Below are positions 34,302 to 45,900 of a stretch of DNA of 64,000 bases, in pieces; position 1 is the stretch's first letter; each line of letters starts with the position of its first letter. Source of the DNA: Callorhinus ursinus (Eukaryota; Chordata; Mammalia; Carnivora; Otariidae); assembly GCF_003265705.1 (NCBI RefSeq), contig NW_020312966.1, positions 20,384,074 through 20,448,073 on the forward strand. The letters are read 5' to 3'. The translations under genes and the position numbers were made by a program. The notes below the pieces were generated by a model. That model saw nothing but the letters and a program-made list of their open reading frames with translations. It was not told where the DNA came from and did no database searches.

Positions 34302-34740
34302 CGGTGGTCCCCCTTTCCTCATGTCCACTTTTGCTTCCTGGCTACAGTTAGCCACAGCCAGCCGATGTCCAGAAGCAGGTGACCCCCCTCCTACCTTACC
34401 ATCAGAAGGTCAGCGGCGGCCGGAGCCTGCCTCAGAAAGTCACCTCACGTCCCCTCATACCGCCCCAGGAAGGGCGCATACAGGGCAGGAAGACACTATG
34501 AGAGAGACCCCATGCCCGTAACTTTTATTGCAGTCTGTGCTTGTAATTTTTCTAGTTTATTGTTAGTTATTGCTATTAATCTCTTACTGGGCCTAATTTA
34601 TAAATTAAACTTCATCACAGCTGTGTATGTGTAGGGAAAAACACAACACAAGTAGGGTTGGTACAACCCGTGCATAGTTTCAGGCATCCCCTGGGCGTCT
34701 TGGACCGTATCCCCTGGCTGGTAAGAAGGGGGAAGTACTG
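34302..34740. mobile_element. Tigger-like (Tc1/mariner) DNA transposon beside the exon
   Basis: Left end cggtggtccccctttcctc and right end aagaagggggaagtactg form degenerate inverted repeats, with TA outside the right end. The interior 'tttcaggcatcccctgggcg' and 'ggaccgtatcccctggctgg' match the Tigger/MER family. No usable transposase frame remains; the 66-codon frame at 34321 is spurious. Confidence 0.75.
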
Positions 34741-34997
34741 TATTGTTTGAACTATATTATAAAAATATCAGTTGACATTTATTTACATAAAAAATTACAA
34801 CATTTGGTCCTTGACTGATTCATGCATTGACCAGTCCAATACAGGAGGCATATATTTGATTGGCTTATAAATGAGTCAGGTCATAGTCCTTTTTTTTTTT
34901 TTATTTTAATCTCATTTTTATTTTTGCATGAAATAGATTTTATTTGAGTTTTGGATCAGGGGGACATAATTTAATCAGTTTTAAAATAAGGAGATGA

Positions 34998-35124
34998 GGG
35001 ATGCCCTGGTAACTCAGCTGGCTAAGTGTCCAGTTCTTCGTATTAGCTCGGGTCTTGATCTCATGGTTGTGAGTTTGAACCTCTTGTTGGGTTGCACCTG
35101 ACATTAAATAAATAAATAAGTAAA
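34998..35124 (+). mobile_element. Short old SINEC-type element (sense)
   Basis: 'gccctggtaactcagctggc', 'cgggtcttgatctcatggtt', 'gagtttgaacctcttgttgg', ending in (aaat)n. Diverged. Confidence 0.8.
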
Positions 35125-35241
35125 TGGAAATGATTATATTTATGTGGGTTTTTTGTAACTTTATTGAGATACATTTGACATTATGTGCATGTTTTTTAAT
35201 CACCTAATTAGTTGCAGTTACCCTTTTTAAGAGTACTTTTT

Positions 35242-35350
35242 ACAAAAAATTTTTTTAAGTAATCTGTATACCGAGCATGGGGCTCAAACTCACACAAACC
35301 TGAGATCAGGAGTTGCGTGCTTTTCCGACTGAATCACCCAGGTGCCCCTA
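35242..35350 (-). mobile_element. Short old SINEC-type element (antisense)
   Basis: 'gagcatggggctcaaactca', 'tgaatcacccaggtgcccct'. Flanked by agtactttt on both sides (about 35232 and 35353). Confidence 0.83.
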
Positions 35351-35679
35351 CAAGTACTTTTAAAAGTAGTATTCAGTTTTGATATTCTGCTGAATATAAT
35401 TTTTGTAGTTACACTAGAAAATAGAACTATGCTTTGTTTCATTAGCCATGGTTCGAACCAGATTCTTATTGAAGTCACTGAGAAATAAATTATCCTCAGT
35501 TCTGTGGTTTAATTTTTAAATACTCATAGTTCGTTTTCCTCTCTTAGATTAGTACAAATAAAAACCAGTAATGTAATTTTACACGAATTGAGCTTCTCAC
35601 TTAAAATTTTAATTGTTTTGTTTTAAATGGGAATTGTGTGTTTTTAAAAAAGAAAATGGACTGCTGTCACCACGTTGAG

Positions 35680-35877
35680 TTTTTTTTTTTTTAAGATTTT
35701 ATTTATTTGACAGAGAGAGACACAGCGAGAGAGGGAACACAAGCAGGGGGAGTGGGAGAGGGAGAAGCAGGCTTCCCGCTGAGCAGGGAGCCCGATGTGG
35801 GGCTCGATCCCAGGACCCTGGGATTATGACCTGAGCCGAAGGCAGATGCTTAACGACTGAGCCACCCAGGCAGCCTC
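35680..35877 (-). mobile_element. SINEC (antisense) with 10-bp TSD
   Basis: Young-type antisense SINEC. Perfect ccacgttgag at 35670-35679 and 35878-35887. Confidence 0.95.
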
Positions 35878-36179
35878 CCACGTTGAGATTTTAACCATGC
35901 ACTTTTCCTGCTAGCTTGTGTCTGCCACCTCCCACATGCTCTTCATTTATTTTGATTCCTTGATTTATTGGATGACCATAGAACGTGAGAATTAGCCTAT
36001 ACCTTAATCTTCTTTGAAATTTCAAAATGAGATGACCTACAATGATTAAAAATGTAAAGCAGTGATCATTTTGAATAGTTTGTCATACGGTGCACCTGAG
36101 TCCCCATCTGGGACAGTGTACAAGTGCCGGCATTTCTTGTGCAGTCCTGGTGTGATTGGGCGTGATGCCGAGCCGTTCA

Positions 36180-36360
36180 CCAAGATTACATCATTTAATC
36201 TTCACAGCAGCACTGTGAAGTGAAGTGGGTGTAAATAGTTTCCTCATGTTCCAGACGAGGAAGCTGAGACACAGGGGCACATGGCTAGTGAGTGGCAGGG
36301 TTGGGACTGGCATCCAGGCAGGCCTGCTCCCGGGCCTGTGCTCGTGAGTCTGATGCCACA
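36180..36360 (-). mobile_element. MIR (antisense)
   Basis: 'catcatttaatcttcacagc', 'gaggaagctgagacacaggg', 'cacatggctagtgagtggca' are MIR core in reverse complement. Confidence 0.88.
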
Positions 36361-36609
36361 TTCATGCAGCTGTACTGGGACTTCTCTCATCTCTCCCACC
36401 CGAGAGTCACTGTGTTAGTGGGTGACTGAGTTTCTGTAAGTAGTGCTTCAGGATGCTTGAGGGTTTTGCTGCCTTATTCATCTTCCGTCTTAAGGACCAG
36501 CCCCATGATGGCCCCTCAGTATGTCCATATATAGTCAACTAATGGTGATGAGGTTAGCAGAGGAGACAATCTAGGCAACCTGGGGTATGGTGATGACTTT
36601 TTAGAGGCA

Positions 36610-37785
36610 ACACTAAAGGCTTGATCTATAAAAGAGAGAGTGGACAAGGTGGACTTACTAAAATTAAAAACTTCTCCTCTGCAAAAGACACTGTCAAGAC
36701 AGTGAGAAGATAAGCCACCGACTGGGAGAAAATATTGGCAAAAGATGTATCTGATGAAGGACCATTATCCAAAATATATAAAGAACTCTTAAAACTCAAC
36801 AATAAGAAAATAAATAACCCAATTAAAAAATGGACCAAATACCTCATCAGACACCTCACCAAAAAAGACACATAGATAGAAAATAAGCATATGAAAGGAT
36901 GCTCCACCTCATATGTCATCAAGGAAATGCAATTAAAACAAGATACCACTACACACTTATTTGTATGGCTAAAATCTGGATCACTGACAACCCCAAATGC
37001 TGGTGAGGGTATGGAGTAACAGAAACTCTCATTCATTGCTGGTAGTAGTTCAAAATGGTACAGCCATTTTGGAAAACAGTTTGGCAGTTTCTTACAGGAC
37101 TAATGTACTTTTACCATGTGATCCAGCAACCATGCTCCTTGGCATATACCCAGAGGAGTTGGAAATTTGTGTCTGCACAAAAACCTGCACATGGGTGTTT
37201 ATTCAATAATTGCCAAAAGTTGGAAGCAACCAAGATGTCCCTCAGTAGGTGAATGGATAAACTGTGGAACAATGGAATATTGTTCAGTGCTGAAAAGAAA
37301 TGAGCTATCAGGTCATGAGAAGACATAAAGGAAACTTAAGTGCACATTACTAAGTGAAAGAAGCCAATCAGAAATGGCTACACGCTGTGTGATTCCAACT
37401 CTGTGACTTCTGCAAAACGCAAAGCCAGTAAAAGGATCAGTGCTGCCAGTGTTGGGGCAGGGGGAGAAAGATGAATGGGCAGAGTACAAAGGAATGTTTT
37501 AGGGCAGTGATAGTATTCTATGTGATACTGTAATGGTGGATACATGTCCTTATATATTTTCCCAAACGCATAGAATGTTCAACACCATAAGTGAATTGTA
37601 ATGTGGTCTTTTGGTGATTGTGGTGTGTCAGCGTAGGTTCATTGATGTAACAAATGTACCACTCTGGAGGAGGATGTTGATAATAGGGACAACTGGGGGG
37701 GTATATGGGAACTCTGTACTTTTCTGCTCAATTTTGCTGTGAACCTAAAACTGATCTAAAAAATAAAGTCTAATAAAAAACAGCA
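36610..37785 (+). mobile_element. L1 3' end (sense): ORF2 C-terminus plus 3'UTR
   Basis: ORF2 C-terminal L1 text ('cttctcctctgcaaaagaca', 'tggtacagccattttggaaa', 'caaccaagatgtccctcagt'), then a 3'UTR ending in an A-rich tail near 37780. 5'-truncated. The 136-codon frame on the other strand (37036-36626) is a shadow of this element. Confidence 0.88.
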
Positions 37786-37933
37786 AATAGTAATATTGTG
37801 GTCTGAAGGCTGCCAAATGGCTTGCAGAGATATAATTTCTATAGGAAATCATAGAAGGTAAAGCTAAACTATGTTTTTCTGTACTGACAGTACTTCTGGC
37901 ACCAAATGTGTAGGTTTTCTATACCAAGCAATT

Positions 37934-38784
37934 TTTAAATTTAAACATCACAAATAAGATTTTTTATTTGTCACCATTAGATGTGTGAATTTTAACAGAT
38001 TCTTGGACCAGTGGCTCATACCCATCAGTTCGTTCAACTTTACACTGGTCTCATCCCCAGTAGCATTTCCAGATCTACTACCTTCACCATGAAGCTTCAT
38101 GAACATTCCTTTCCCAGTTCAAACCTGGGATTCTTCAGCATTTTTACTCTTCTAACAAAGACATCATGGAGTGGATAAATAGATGGGCAGGCCTTTTCTG
38201 TGTCTTTTCCGATGTTGCCTGGAATCAATTTATTGAGCACTCCTTTCAAGTCATTTGTCTGCACATCTCAAGTCATGATTTCCATCATCTTTTTCTGAAT
38301 TTGGCGGACCTGTTGGTGCTGCATTTTTAAGTAAAATCAACACAAAATAGATGAAGCAAATAACCATCGGTAGTCTTGACATCAACCTGAGCTTCAGTCC
38401 AGGTCTGTCATTTTTTGACCATGGAACACATTTTGTCCCTGGTAAGATCCATGCCATGCTAATTCGCCAGGGAGGTTTTGTCCTGAATGTCCTCAGCAAT
38501 TAGCTTGAATTTTCTAAATGCAACTTCTTCATTGTGCAGATCAGCAAGGCTCACTGCGAAAACACAACCCTTGAGGCCAGCAGATGCAATTTTGCTTCCT
38601 TGAGTTCTCGTGACTAGTGTTTTTTCCAGTATTTCTTATACTGAACGTAGCTGGTGCTTTCACATCATACCAGTCTTTCTTAGAAAATGGATCAACCACT
38701 TTCTTCTTGCCTCCCTTTTTGCTGCCTTTTGTAAGGTGTTTGTTCTTCCCACCTGCCGTGGTGCTGCTCAGGGAGCCAAAGGGG
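37934..38784 (-). pseudogene. RPS3A: RPS3A processed pseudogene
   Basis: Reverse complement of a spliced RPS3A (40S ribosomal protein eS1) mRNA. It includes the 5'UTR (38760-38784), coding sequence and 3'UTR with AATAAA (37963-37968, minus). Normal stop at 37994-37992 after EPLVQESV. The start codon is ACG (38759-38757). Frameshifts break the frame, and about 35 bp are missing near 38325. A conserved stretch reads HGMDLTRDKMCSMV in frame. Duplications ctataccaagcaatt (37919-37933) and ctatcccaagcaatt (38785-38799) flank it, with one mismatch. It is a decayed L1-mediated retrocopy. Confidence 0.94.
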
Positions 38785-38804
38785 CTATCCCAAGCAATTC
38801 TGAC

Positions 38805-39440
38805 CTTAACTGTCTGGAGTTACTGCAGACCTCACTGGTTGAAGGCTCAGTTCCATGCGACTACCTACCACTGCGGATGCCAATTGCAAGTCCAGATTGT
38901 CACCTGTACTTCTGACAGACCAACTATAAATTGGGTTCTCACGACCCCCTACTTAGGTTTGATAATTAGCTAGAGTAGCTCGTAGAACTCAGGAAAAGTG
39001 GAACTGGAAGAAATGCACAAGGCAAGCTATGTGGTAATGGAAATGGAGCTTCCATACCCTCCCAACACCTTAGTACGTTCACCAACCTGGAAGCTTCCCA
39101 GACCCCATCGTTAGGGTTTTTTTAATGGAGTCTACGTTACATAGGCCTGAGTGATGAAATCATTGACCATTGGTGATTGAACTCCCAGAGGTTGGGGTTG
39201 GGGCTGAAAGATCCAACCCTCCAATTACATTGTTGGTTCCTTTGGCAGCCAGCCCTCATTCTCTAATTCAACCTCATTAGCATAAATTCAGATATGGTTG
39301 AAAGGGGCTTATGATGAGTAACCAAAAATGATCCTTTCACCCTTAGCAATCAGGGAATTAAATGAGTTTTAGGGGCCCTGTATTAGGAACTGAGGATGAA
39401 GACCAAATATGTATTTCCTGTTATATCACAATATCACAGA
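38805..39440 (+). mobile_element. Old ERV-L-type solo LTR (MLT2-like)
   Basis: Text 'ggttctcacgaccccctact', 'cattagcataaattcagata', 'tatggttgaaaggggcttat', ending 'tatcacaatatcacag', resembles the old MLT2 LTRs of ERV-L. No internal retroviral genes are present. Family call from memory. Confidence 0.5.
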
Positions 39441-39579
39441 AGGCCTGTCACCTCCAGGTTGAGTTGATCGGGGATGGCTTCTCACTGAAGAGTTTTTGCT
39501 TGAGTGGATTTATTGGGGACATTGAAATTGGATTTAATTTGAGAGTCCACGAGGATTAAATGGATATGACTTTTGAGAT

Positions 39580-39970
39580 ACCTGGGACATACTACAGGAT
39601 CAGCTTTTGTTACTGTTTATTTCTTACTACCTCCTTAATACCCAGACTGCTGGAATCATCTAACTGTTGGAAGCAACTCCCCTCCCTGTCTGAGTCCGCT
39701 GCTACCATCATCCCAGGGTTATTTACACTCCTGCCTGTGTACCTTCAGTGGTTGCCAGTTACCTGCTGAATGGAAGTGTGACTTCTTAGTGTGAACCTCA
39801 CGATCTTTTCCTCCGTCCTCTTCTTTTTCTCACTTTTTCTTCCACTGATTCCATACGTACACCCTTCGCTCCAGCCCCGTGTGCTATTTGATGGCGTATT
39901 TGCAGCTTGCTTTATGTTTCCCTGAGGGTCCTGCCCGTGAGTGGATGCATTCTGTCTCCCCTTACAGACC
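39580..39970 (+). mobile_element. Possible L2 fragment
   Basis: 'tcagtggttgccagttacct' and 'cctcacgatcttttcctccg' are compatible with diverged L2 interior sequence. Confidence 0.35.
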
Positions 39971-40069
39971 CTTTCTCCACCCTGACATGTGTCGCTGGAG
40001 GCTGACCTGTGTGTATGGCGTCAGTAGGACCCTTGCTATTTGGTGTCTAGGTGGATTTTTCCAGCTGGA

Positions 40070-40590
40070 GGTTGGAGGTGTGACTCGAGTGTGAGACAGG
40101 AGTATTTGTTACGCTTTCTCACTCTCTCCTTCCCTGCTTCTACTGATTTTGTGCTTCCCTGAGCGGCGGCCACAGATCCTGTCAGGTGGTCCACTCTATT
40201 CATCTCTTTCTCCAGGTTCTTCTAACTGTTCCCTTCCTTTGCTTTTTCAGGCCCAGGGGTGGAAGTAGCACCCCATTGTTGCTAGCCTGAGAGTATTGCA
40301 TTGTCTCTTGTTGATGTTCCTGACCTTGCCAAACCTTAGTAAATAGTCCCTTTATTAAAACCTCTTCAATTATGCAGTGTGCCATCTGCTTTGCTGGGAT
40401 CCTGATTGATAAATGCTCCTTGGAGAAACGAGTCTTTGCCCAGAAGGGCCAGATGGAATACAGCCTGACAAGAGGATTTTGCCACAACTGTCTTGTTTCC
40501 ACATTTGATTCCTGTTGGGCTCTCTTCATATGTCTTCCTTGAAGGGGGTTTGGATGTACAGCTTCTGCCACAGCCTGTTTGCATGTTTCT
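40070..40590. repeat. Old interspersed repeat, family unassigned
   Basis: 'gcccaggggtggaagtagca', 'ccctttattaaaacctcttc', 'gtgccatctgctttgctggg' recur in mammalian genomes. The 123-codon minus frame (40571-40200) comes from this repeat and has no known domain. Confidence 0.4.
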
Positions 40591-42999
40591 TGTTATACCA
40601 AGCGATGTTTTAAAAATGTATTAAGAAGCTACATTGATGCCCAAAGCATTTAACTATTGTGATTAACATAAAACTGTATAAAGCATATTCCATTTGTATC
40701 TGTCTCGGTTGCAACAAAATGGAAAGTTCCAAGTTACTCTGAATGAATCCTCCCTATTTTAATAGTGGCCTGAGAATTCCATCCATTTATAGCATTTGCT
40801 TTAGGAGAAAACAGATTATAATGAATTTAGGATTTTCTTCTGTATCATTTTGATAGTTCAGCAAGGCATATAACCGATTCTGAGGGAAGATGTATAGAGT
40901 TTAAAGGATTTACATTTATTTCTTTCTTTTAAGATATTCATGTACCTTAGTCTTGGTTTACATGGTCACTAAAACTTTTTTTTTTTGGTATGAAAACTCT
41001 GAAGGGAATATAAATTTGTATTTCTTCTGATATGTGTACATTACATCCTACAAACCAAAAAAAAAAATCCTTTAAAAAAATTCTTGTCTTTGCAAAAATA
41101 GTCTACTGGATAACTTAAGACAAATGATTGCAAGTAAATATTGCCTATTGAAATTAGAAAAATGTTTTTACCATTAAGTCATATTTCTTCCCCAGTCAAC
41201 CTCTAATCAAAGAGGTCTCCATTTTTATTAATATGTTTGCTGGTATTTCATTCAGTCTAATTCCAGATGCCTCCAGTGTCGGTAATTCAAGACTTTCCCA
41301 ATATGGCACAATCTGCAAGTTTAATTGATTTTCCGTTTCCCTTAACTTCTCAGTAATTGATGCAATCTTGGATTAGACTGACCTAAATTCCCAGGGTACT
41401 TCACCAAATAGCTCTTTCTTATTTAACACATTGCTGTTCATCTTCACTCTGTCAGATTTTGTACTTTGCATTTGGTACGAATTCAGAGTATAAACTTTTT
41501 GTGAATTGAGACTGGAAGGCAAAACCCTATCAAGCGGTTTTTGTAAGTGTTAATAACTGAGCAACCATCCAAATGTCCCATGGAGATTTACTTGAGGATG
41601 CTTTCCAAACTTAATGAGTAAGTGAACTGAGCTTGGATATGTAACATGGTCCATCTGGGATGGTATTGGACCATATATGCACATCTACTTTCTCAGGATT
41701 TGTTTTTCAATAAAATAATTTTATTGATTTTCAAAGTATGCTTTGAAGGGACGGACACTTCTGCATTCTCTCAATATGTGTAATTGCTGACACAGTTATT
41801 ATATAGTCTGAATATGCTGGAAAGTATTGCACATTGGTTTAATATTGGGACTACTTCCCAGTCTCATTGGTGTAATTAAATAAGTGATAACTTCTATCTT
41901 GTAATAACTAAAGAAGCCAGGAATTTATGGCTGTGGTTGATTTAGTTTTTTTTCAATGAACCTGTTTGTTTTAAGTTTATGTACCATGTTAATACATGAT
42001 TACAGTGTCGCAGACGTTGCATTTTGCCACCTTCTTAAATATGTCAGTTTGTCTTTTCCTCTCCTTTTGCTTCACTCTCCCCTCCTGCTGGTTACCCCAG
42101 ATTAGCAATAGGATTCTAACTTTACTTATATGCCCCCTATACTTCAATATACATTATTTCTAGAATGAATTTTTTTTATCCATTGTTATCTTTCATTTTG
42201 TCTAATATTTTTCTTCCCTTAAAGCTTTTAAAACGAAAATAAACACTTAAGTGTTTATCCCCCAGGTGGATTCTGTTGCTTCATGATTCAGAATTGTTTT
42301 ATGTGTTTTTGGCTTGTCTTTAATTACACTGCTTTAGTATGTTCATCACTTACATTTCCTTTTCTGTTCAAAGATGCATTTTCTCACAGGTTTGAACCAC
42401 CTTTTATTATTAATGGAATTAATTTTTATGAAGTCTTGGGTCTTTCATTAACTTCCGCTTCTTCATTCTGTGGTGGGGCTACAAGGGAGGGTACATGGTG
42501 TTGAATAGTTAGTTTGGCAGTCTTAACTAGAGTTTTCACATAACACACTGTTACAATGGTTCACTGGATTTGATTGTTCAAAACAAGGAAAGGAAATTGC
42601 TTTCAGCTTGAACCTCTCAGGCTTCCCATGACCCAACCCTCCTATTAGTGGTCCCACCGATCTGTCTGGAAATGTAGCCCCATCCTTCCTTGTTTAAATA
42701 TTAACAAGGAGTCACCTACTGTGAAAATTGGATGTTCATGTTAACTCTTGCAAATTTTCTTTTTTTTTTTAAACACAGGTGGGACCATGTCCCTCCTTTA
42801 CTCTGACTTACGTGGTACACCCTCCTCCAAACACCCTCCCCCCCCAGAATAAAAGGCAAACTTGTATAGTGGCCTCTAGGGGTCAGTGTGAGCTGCTTCC
42901 CCTGCAATTTCACTCCTCTCCTCTCCTCTCCTTCAACTCTGCCCCCTTTTCATTCTGTTTTGGATGCATTGATCTCTTTGATGTTTCTCTCCCCTCCAG
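40591..42999. other. Single-copy intronic DNA
   Basis: About 2.4 kb with no young repeat or exon. A C-run lies near 42838, and 42905-42935 is (ctcct)n-rich. Confidence 0.5.
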
Positions 43000-45900
43000 T
43001 TTTATGGAGAAATAATTGACGTACATCACTGTATAAGTTGAAGACGTACAGCACACTGGTTAGATTTCTATATATTGTGAAATGATTACCAAAGTAGGTT
43101 CGGCTAACCTGTACCTTGTCATATAGGAAAAATCAAAAGAAGGAAGAAAATTTCCTCTCTGTGATGGGAACTCTTAGGATTAACTCTGCTAACAGCTTTC
43201 CTGGGGGGGTACAGCACTGCTAGCTGTTGTCATCAGGTTGTACACTACATCCCTAGCGCCCACTTATCTTATAACTGGAAGTTTGTGCCTTTTGACCACT
43301 TTCCTCCAATTCTCTCTTCTCTCCTCCACTGACCCCCTGCCTATGGTAACTACAAATCTGATCTCTTTTACTATGAGTTTGGTTTTTCTTTCCTCCTCTT
43401 CCTCTTCTCCATCCCTCATATAAGTCAGGTCATGCAGTATTTGTCTTTCTTAGTTCACTTAGCAGAGCCTTCAAGGTCCACCCATGTTATTGCAAATGGT
43501 AGGATTTCTTTATTTTTGTGTGTGGCTGCATAGTAGTCCATTGTGAATATATACCACAACTTCTTACATTCATCCACTGATGGACACTTAGGTAGTTCTT
43601 GTATCTTAGCTCTTATAAATAATCCTGCTTTAAATATGGGAGTGCAGATATCTTTGTGAGTTAGTGTTTTTAATCGCCTTCATATATATTTTTAGAAGTG
43701 GAATTGCTAGATCATATGGTAGTTCTAGTTTTAATTTTTTGAGGATCCTCCATAATGTTTTCCGTAGTGGTTGTATCAATTTACAATCCTGTGAGCAGTG
43801 CACAGGGCTTCCCTTTTCTCCACATGCATACCATCATTTATCTCTTGTGTAGTTTGATGATGGTCATTCTAACAGGCATGAGGTGGTATCTCATTGTGGC
43901 TTTAATTTGCATCTCCCTAATGACTAGTGATGAAGGTAGTGTACACATTTTAACAATACTTGCTCTACCAGACCATGAGCATGGAATGTCTTTCCATTTC
44001 TTTGTGTCATTTTGAATTTCTTTTATCAGTGCTTTATGGTTTTCAGAGTATAGATCTTTCACCTCTTTGACTAAGTTTATTTCTAGATATTTTATTGTTT
44101 TTGGTGCAAATATAAATGGGATTGTTTCTTTTTTTTCTTTTTTTTTTTTTTTAGTGGGTTCAGGATTGTCTTTCATTTTCAGAGCCTGAAACAGTTGGTC
44201 AGCAATGCTAGCTAAGCTGGTACAAACTGAAGGCCATCCCACTTTCCTTTCCTGGTGTTCACCAACAGAATCCCTACAAACAAGGTTAGAGACCAATTGA
44301 GATGTATCTCAGTGTTGGTGAGAGGGAGAAAAGGCCTTCCTCTCTCCTCCTGGTCCCCTTCCCCTCACTTTTTCTAACAAGATTGTTTTATGGCTAAATG
44401 CAGCTCAAACCCATAACAACAGCAACCAGCCATCTTCAATACCACTGCTTCCAGAGTAGGAAGCAAAGTAAGAGAAGAATGGGATTGTTTTCTTAATTTC
44501 ACTTTGTGATGCTTCATTATTAGTGTATAGGAATGCAGCAAATTTCTGTACATTGATTTTGTATCCTGATACTTGACTGAATTCATTTATCAGTTCTAGT
44601 AGTTTCTTGGTAGAGGTTTTGTGGTTTTCTATATCTAGTATCATATTATCTGTGAACAGTGAGAGTTTTACTTCTTCCTTAACCAGCTTTTAGATGCCTT
44701 TTATTTCTTATGCTTTCTAATGGCTGTGGCTAGGACTTCTAGGTCTATGTTGAATGAAATTAGTAAGAGTAGACATTCTTATCTTGTTCCTGACCTTAAG
44801 GGTAAAGCTGCATCTTCATCACTGTGTACGGTGTTGGCTGTGGGTTTATTATATGAGGCCTTTATTAGGTTGAGATATGTTCCCTCTAGACCTGCCTTGC
44901 AGAGGGTTTCTATCATGAATGGATACTGTCTTTTGTCGAATGCTTTTTGTGCATCTGTGGAAATGATCATATGGTTTTTAACCTTTCTCTTATTGATGTG
45001 ATGTATTCATGTTGATTCTTTTGCAAATATTAAACCACTTTTGCATCTGGGAATAAATCTCAATATATCATGGTATATGATTTTTTAAATATATTGTTGG
45101 TTTTGGCTTGCTAATATTTTGCTGATGATTTTTGCATCCATATACTGGCCTCATAGGATGAATTTGGAAGCTTTCCTTTCTCTTCTGTTTTTTTGGAACA
45201 GTTTGAGAAGAATGGCTATTAAAATAGCTATTTCTTCTTGAAGTATTTGCTAGAATTTGCCTGTGAAACTGGTCCTGAACTATTGCTTTTTGGGAGTTTA
45301 TTACTTACTGGCTCAGTTTCATTGCTGGTGATTGATTGGTCTGTTCAAATTTTCTATTTTTTCCTGCTTTAGTTTTGGTAGATTGTATGTTTCTAGGAAT
45401 TTATCCATTTCTTCTAGGTTGTCCAGTTTGTTGGCATATAGATTTTCATAATATTCTGTTACAGTTGTTTGTGTTTCTCCTCTGTAGTAATTTTGTTTAT
45501 TTGGTCCATTCTCTCTCATTTTTTTTAATGAGTCTTGCTAGAGGTTTATCAATTTTGTTGATCTTTTCAGAGAACCAGCTCCTTGTTTCATTGATCTGTT
45601 CTGTTTTTTTAGTTTCTGTATTATTTATTTCTGCTCTAATCTTTATTGTTTCCTTCCTTTTGATGGGTTTGAATTTTGTTTGTTCTTCTTCTAGCTCCTT
45701 GAGGTATAAGGTTAGGTCGTTTGAGATTTTTCTTGCTTCTTTAAGTAGGCCTGTGTTGCTATAAACTCTTAGAATGACTTTTGTTGCATCCCAAAGATTT
45801 TGGACCATTTTGTTTTCATGTAATTTTTGATTTCTTGATTAACCTATTTGCTGTTTAATAGCATGTTCTTTAACCTCCATGTATTGTGCTCTTCCAGATT

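Noticed and set aside
36626..37036. 136-codon minus-strand open frame
   Set aside because: Antisense shadow of the L1 ORF2 3' end on the plus strand.
38251..38499. 82-codon minus-strand open frame
   Set aside because: Runs in a different frame from the RPS3A reading, so it is a shadow in the pseudogene.
40200..40571. 123-codon minus-strand open frame
   Set aside because: Matches repeat-like DNA found widely in mammals; no known domain.
43838..44296. 152-codon minus-strand open frame
   Set aside because: A chance fusion of the retrocopied RNA, its poly-A (the poly-Lys/Glu stretch) and L1 ORF2 remnants.
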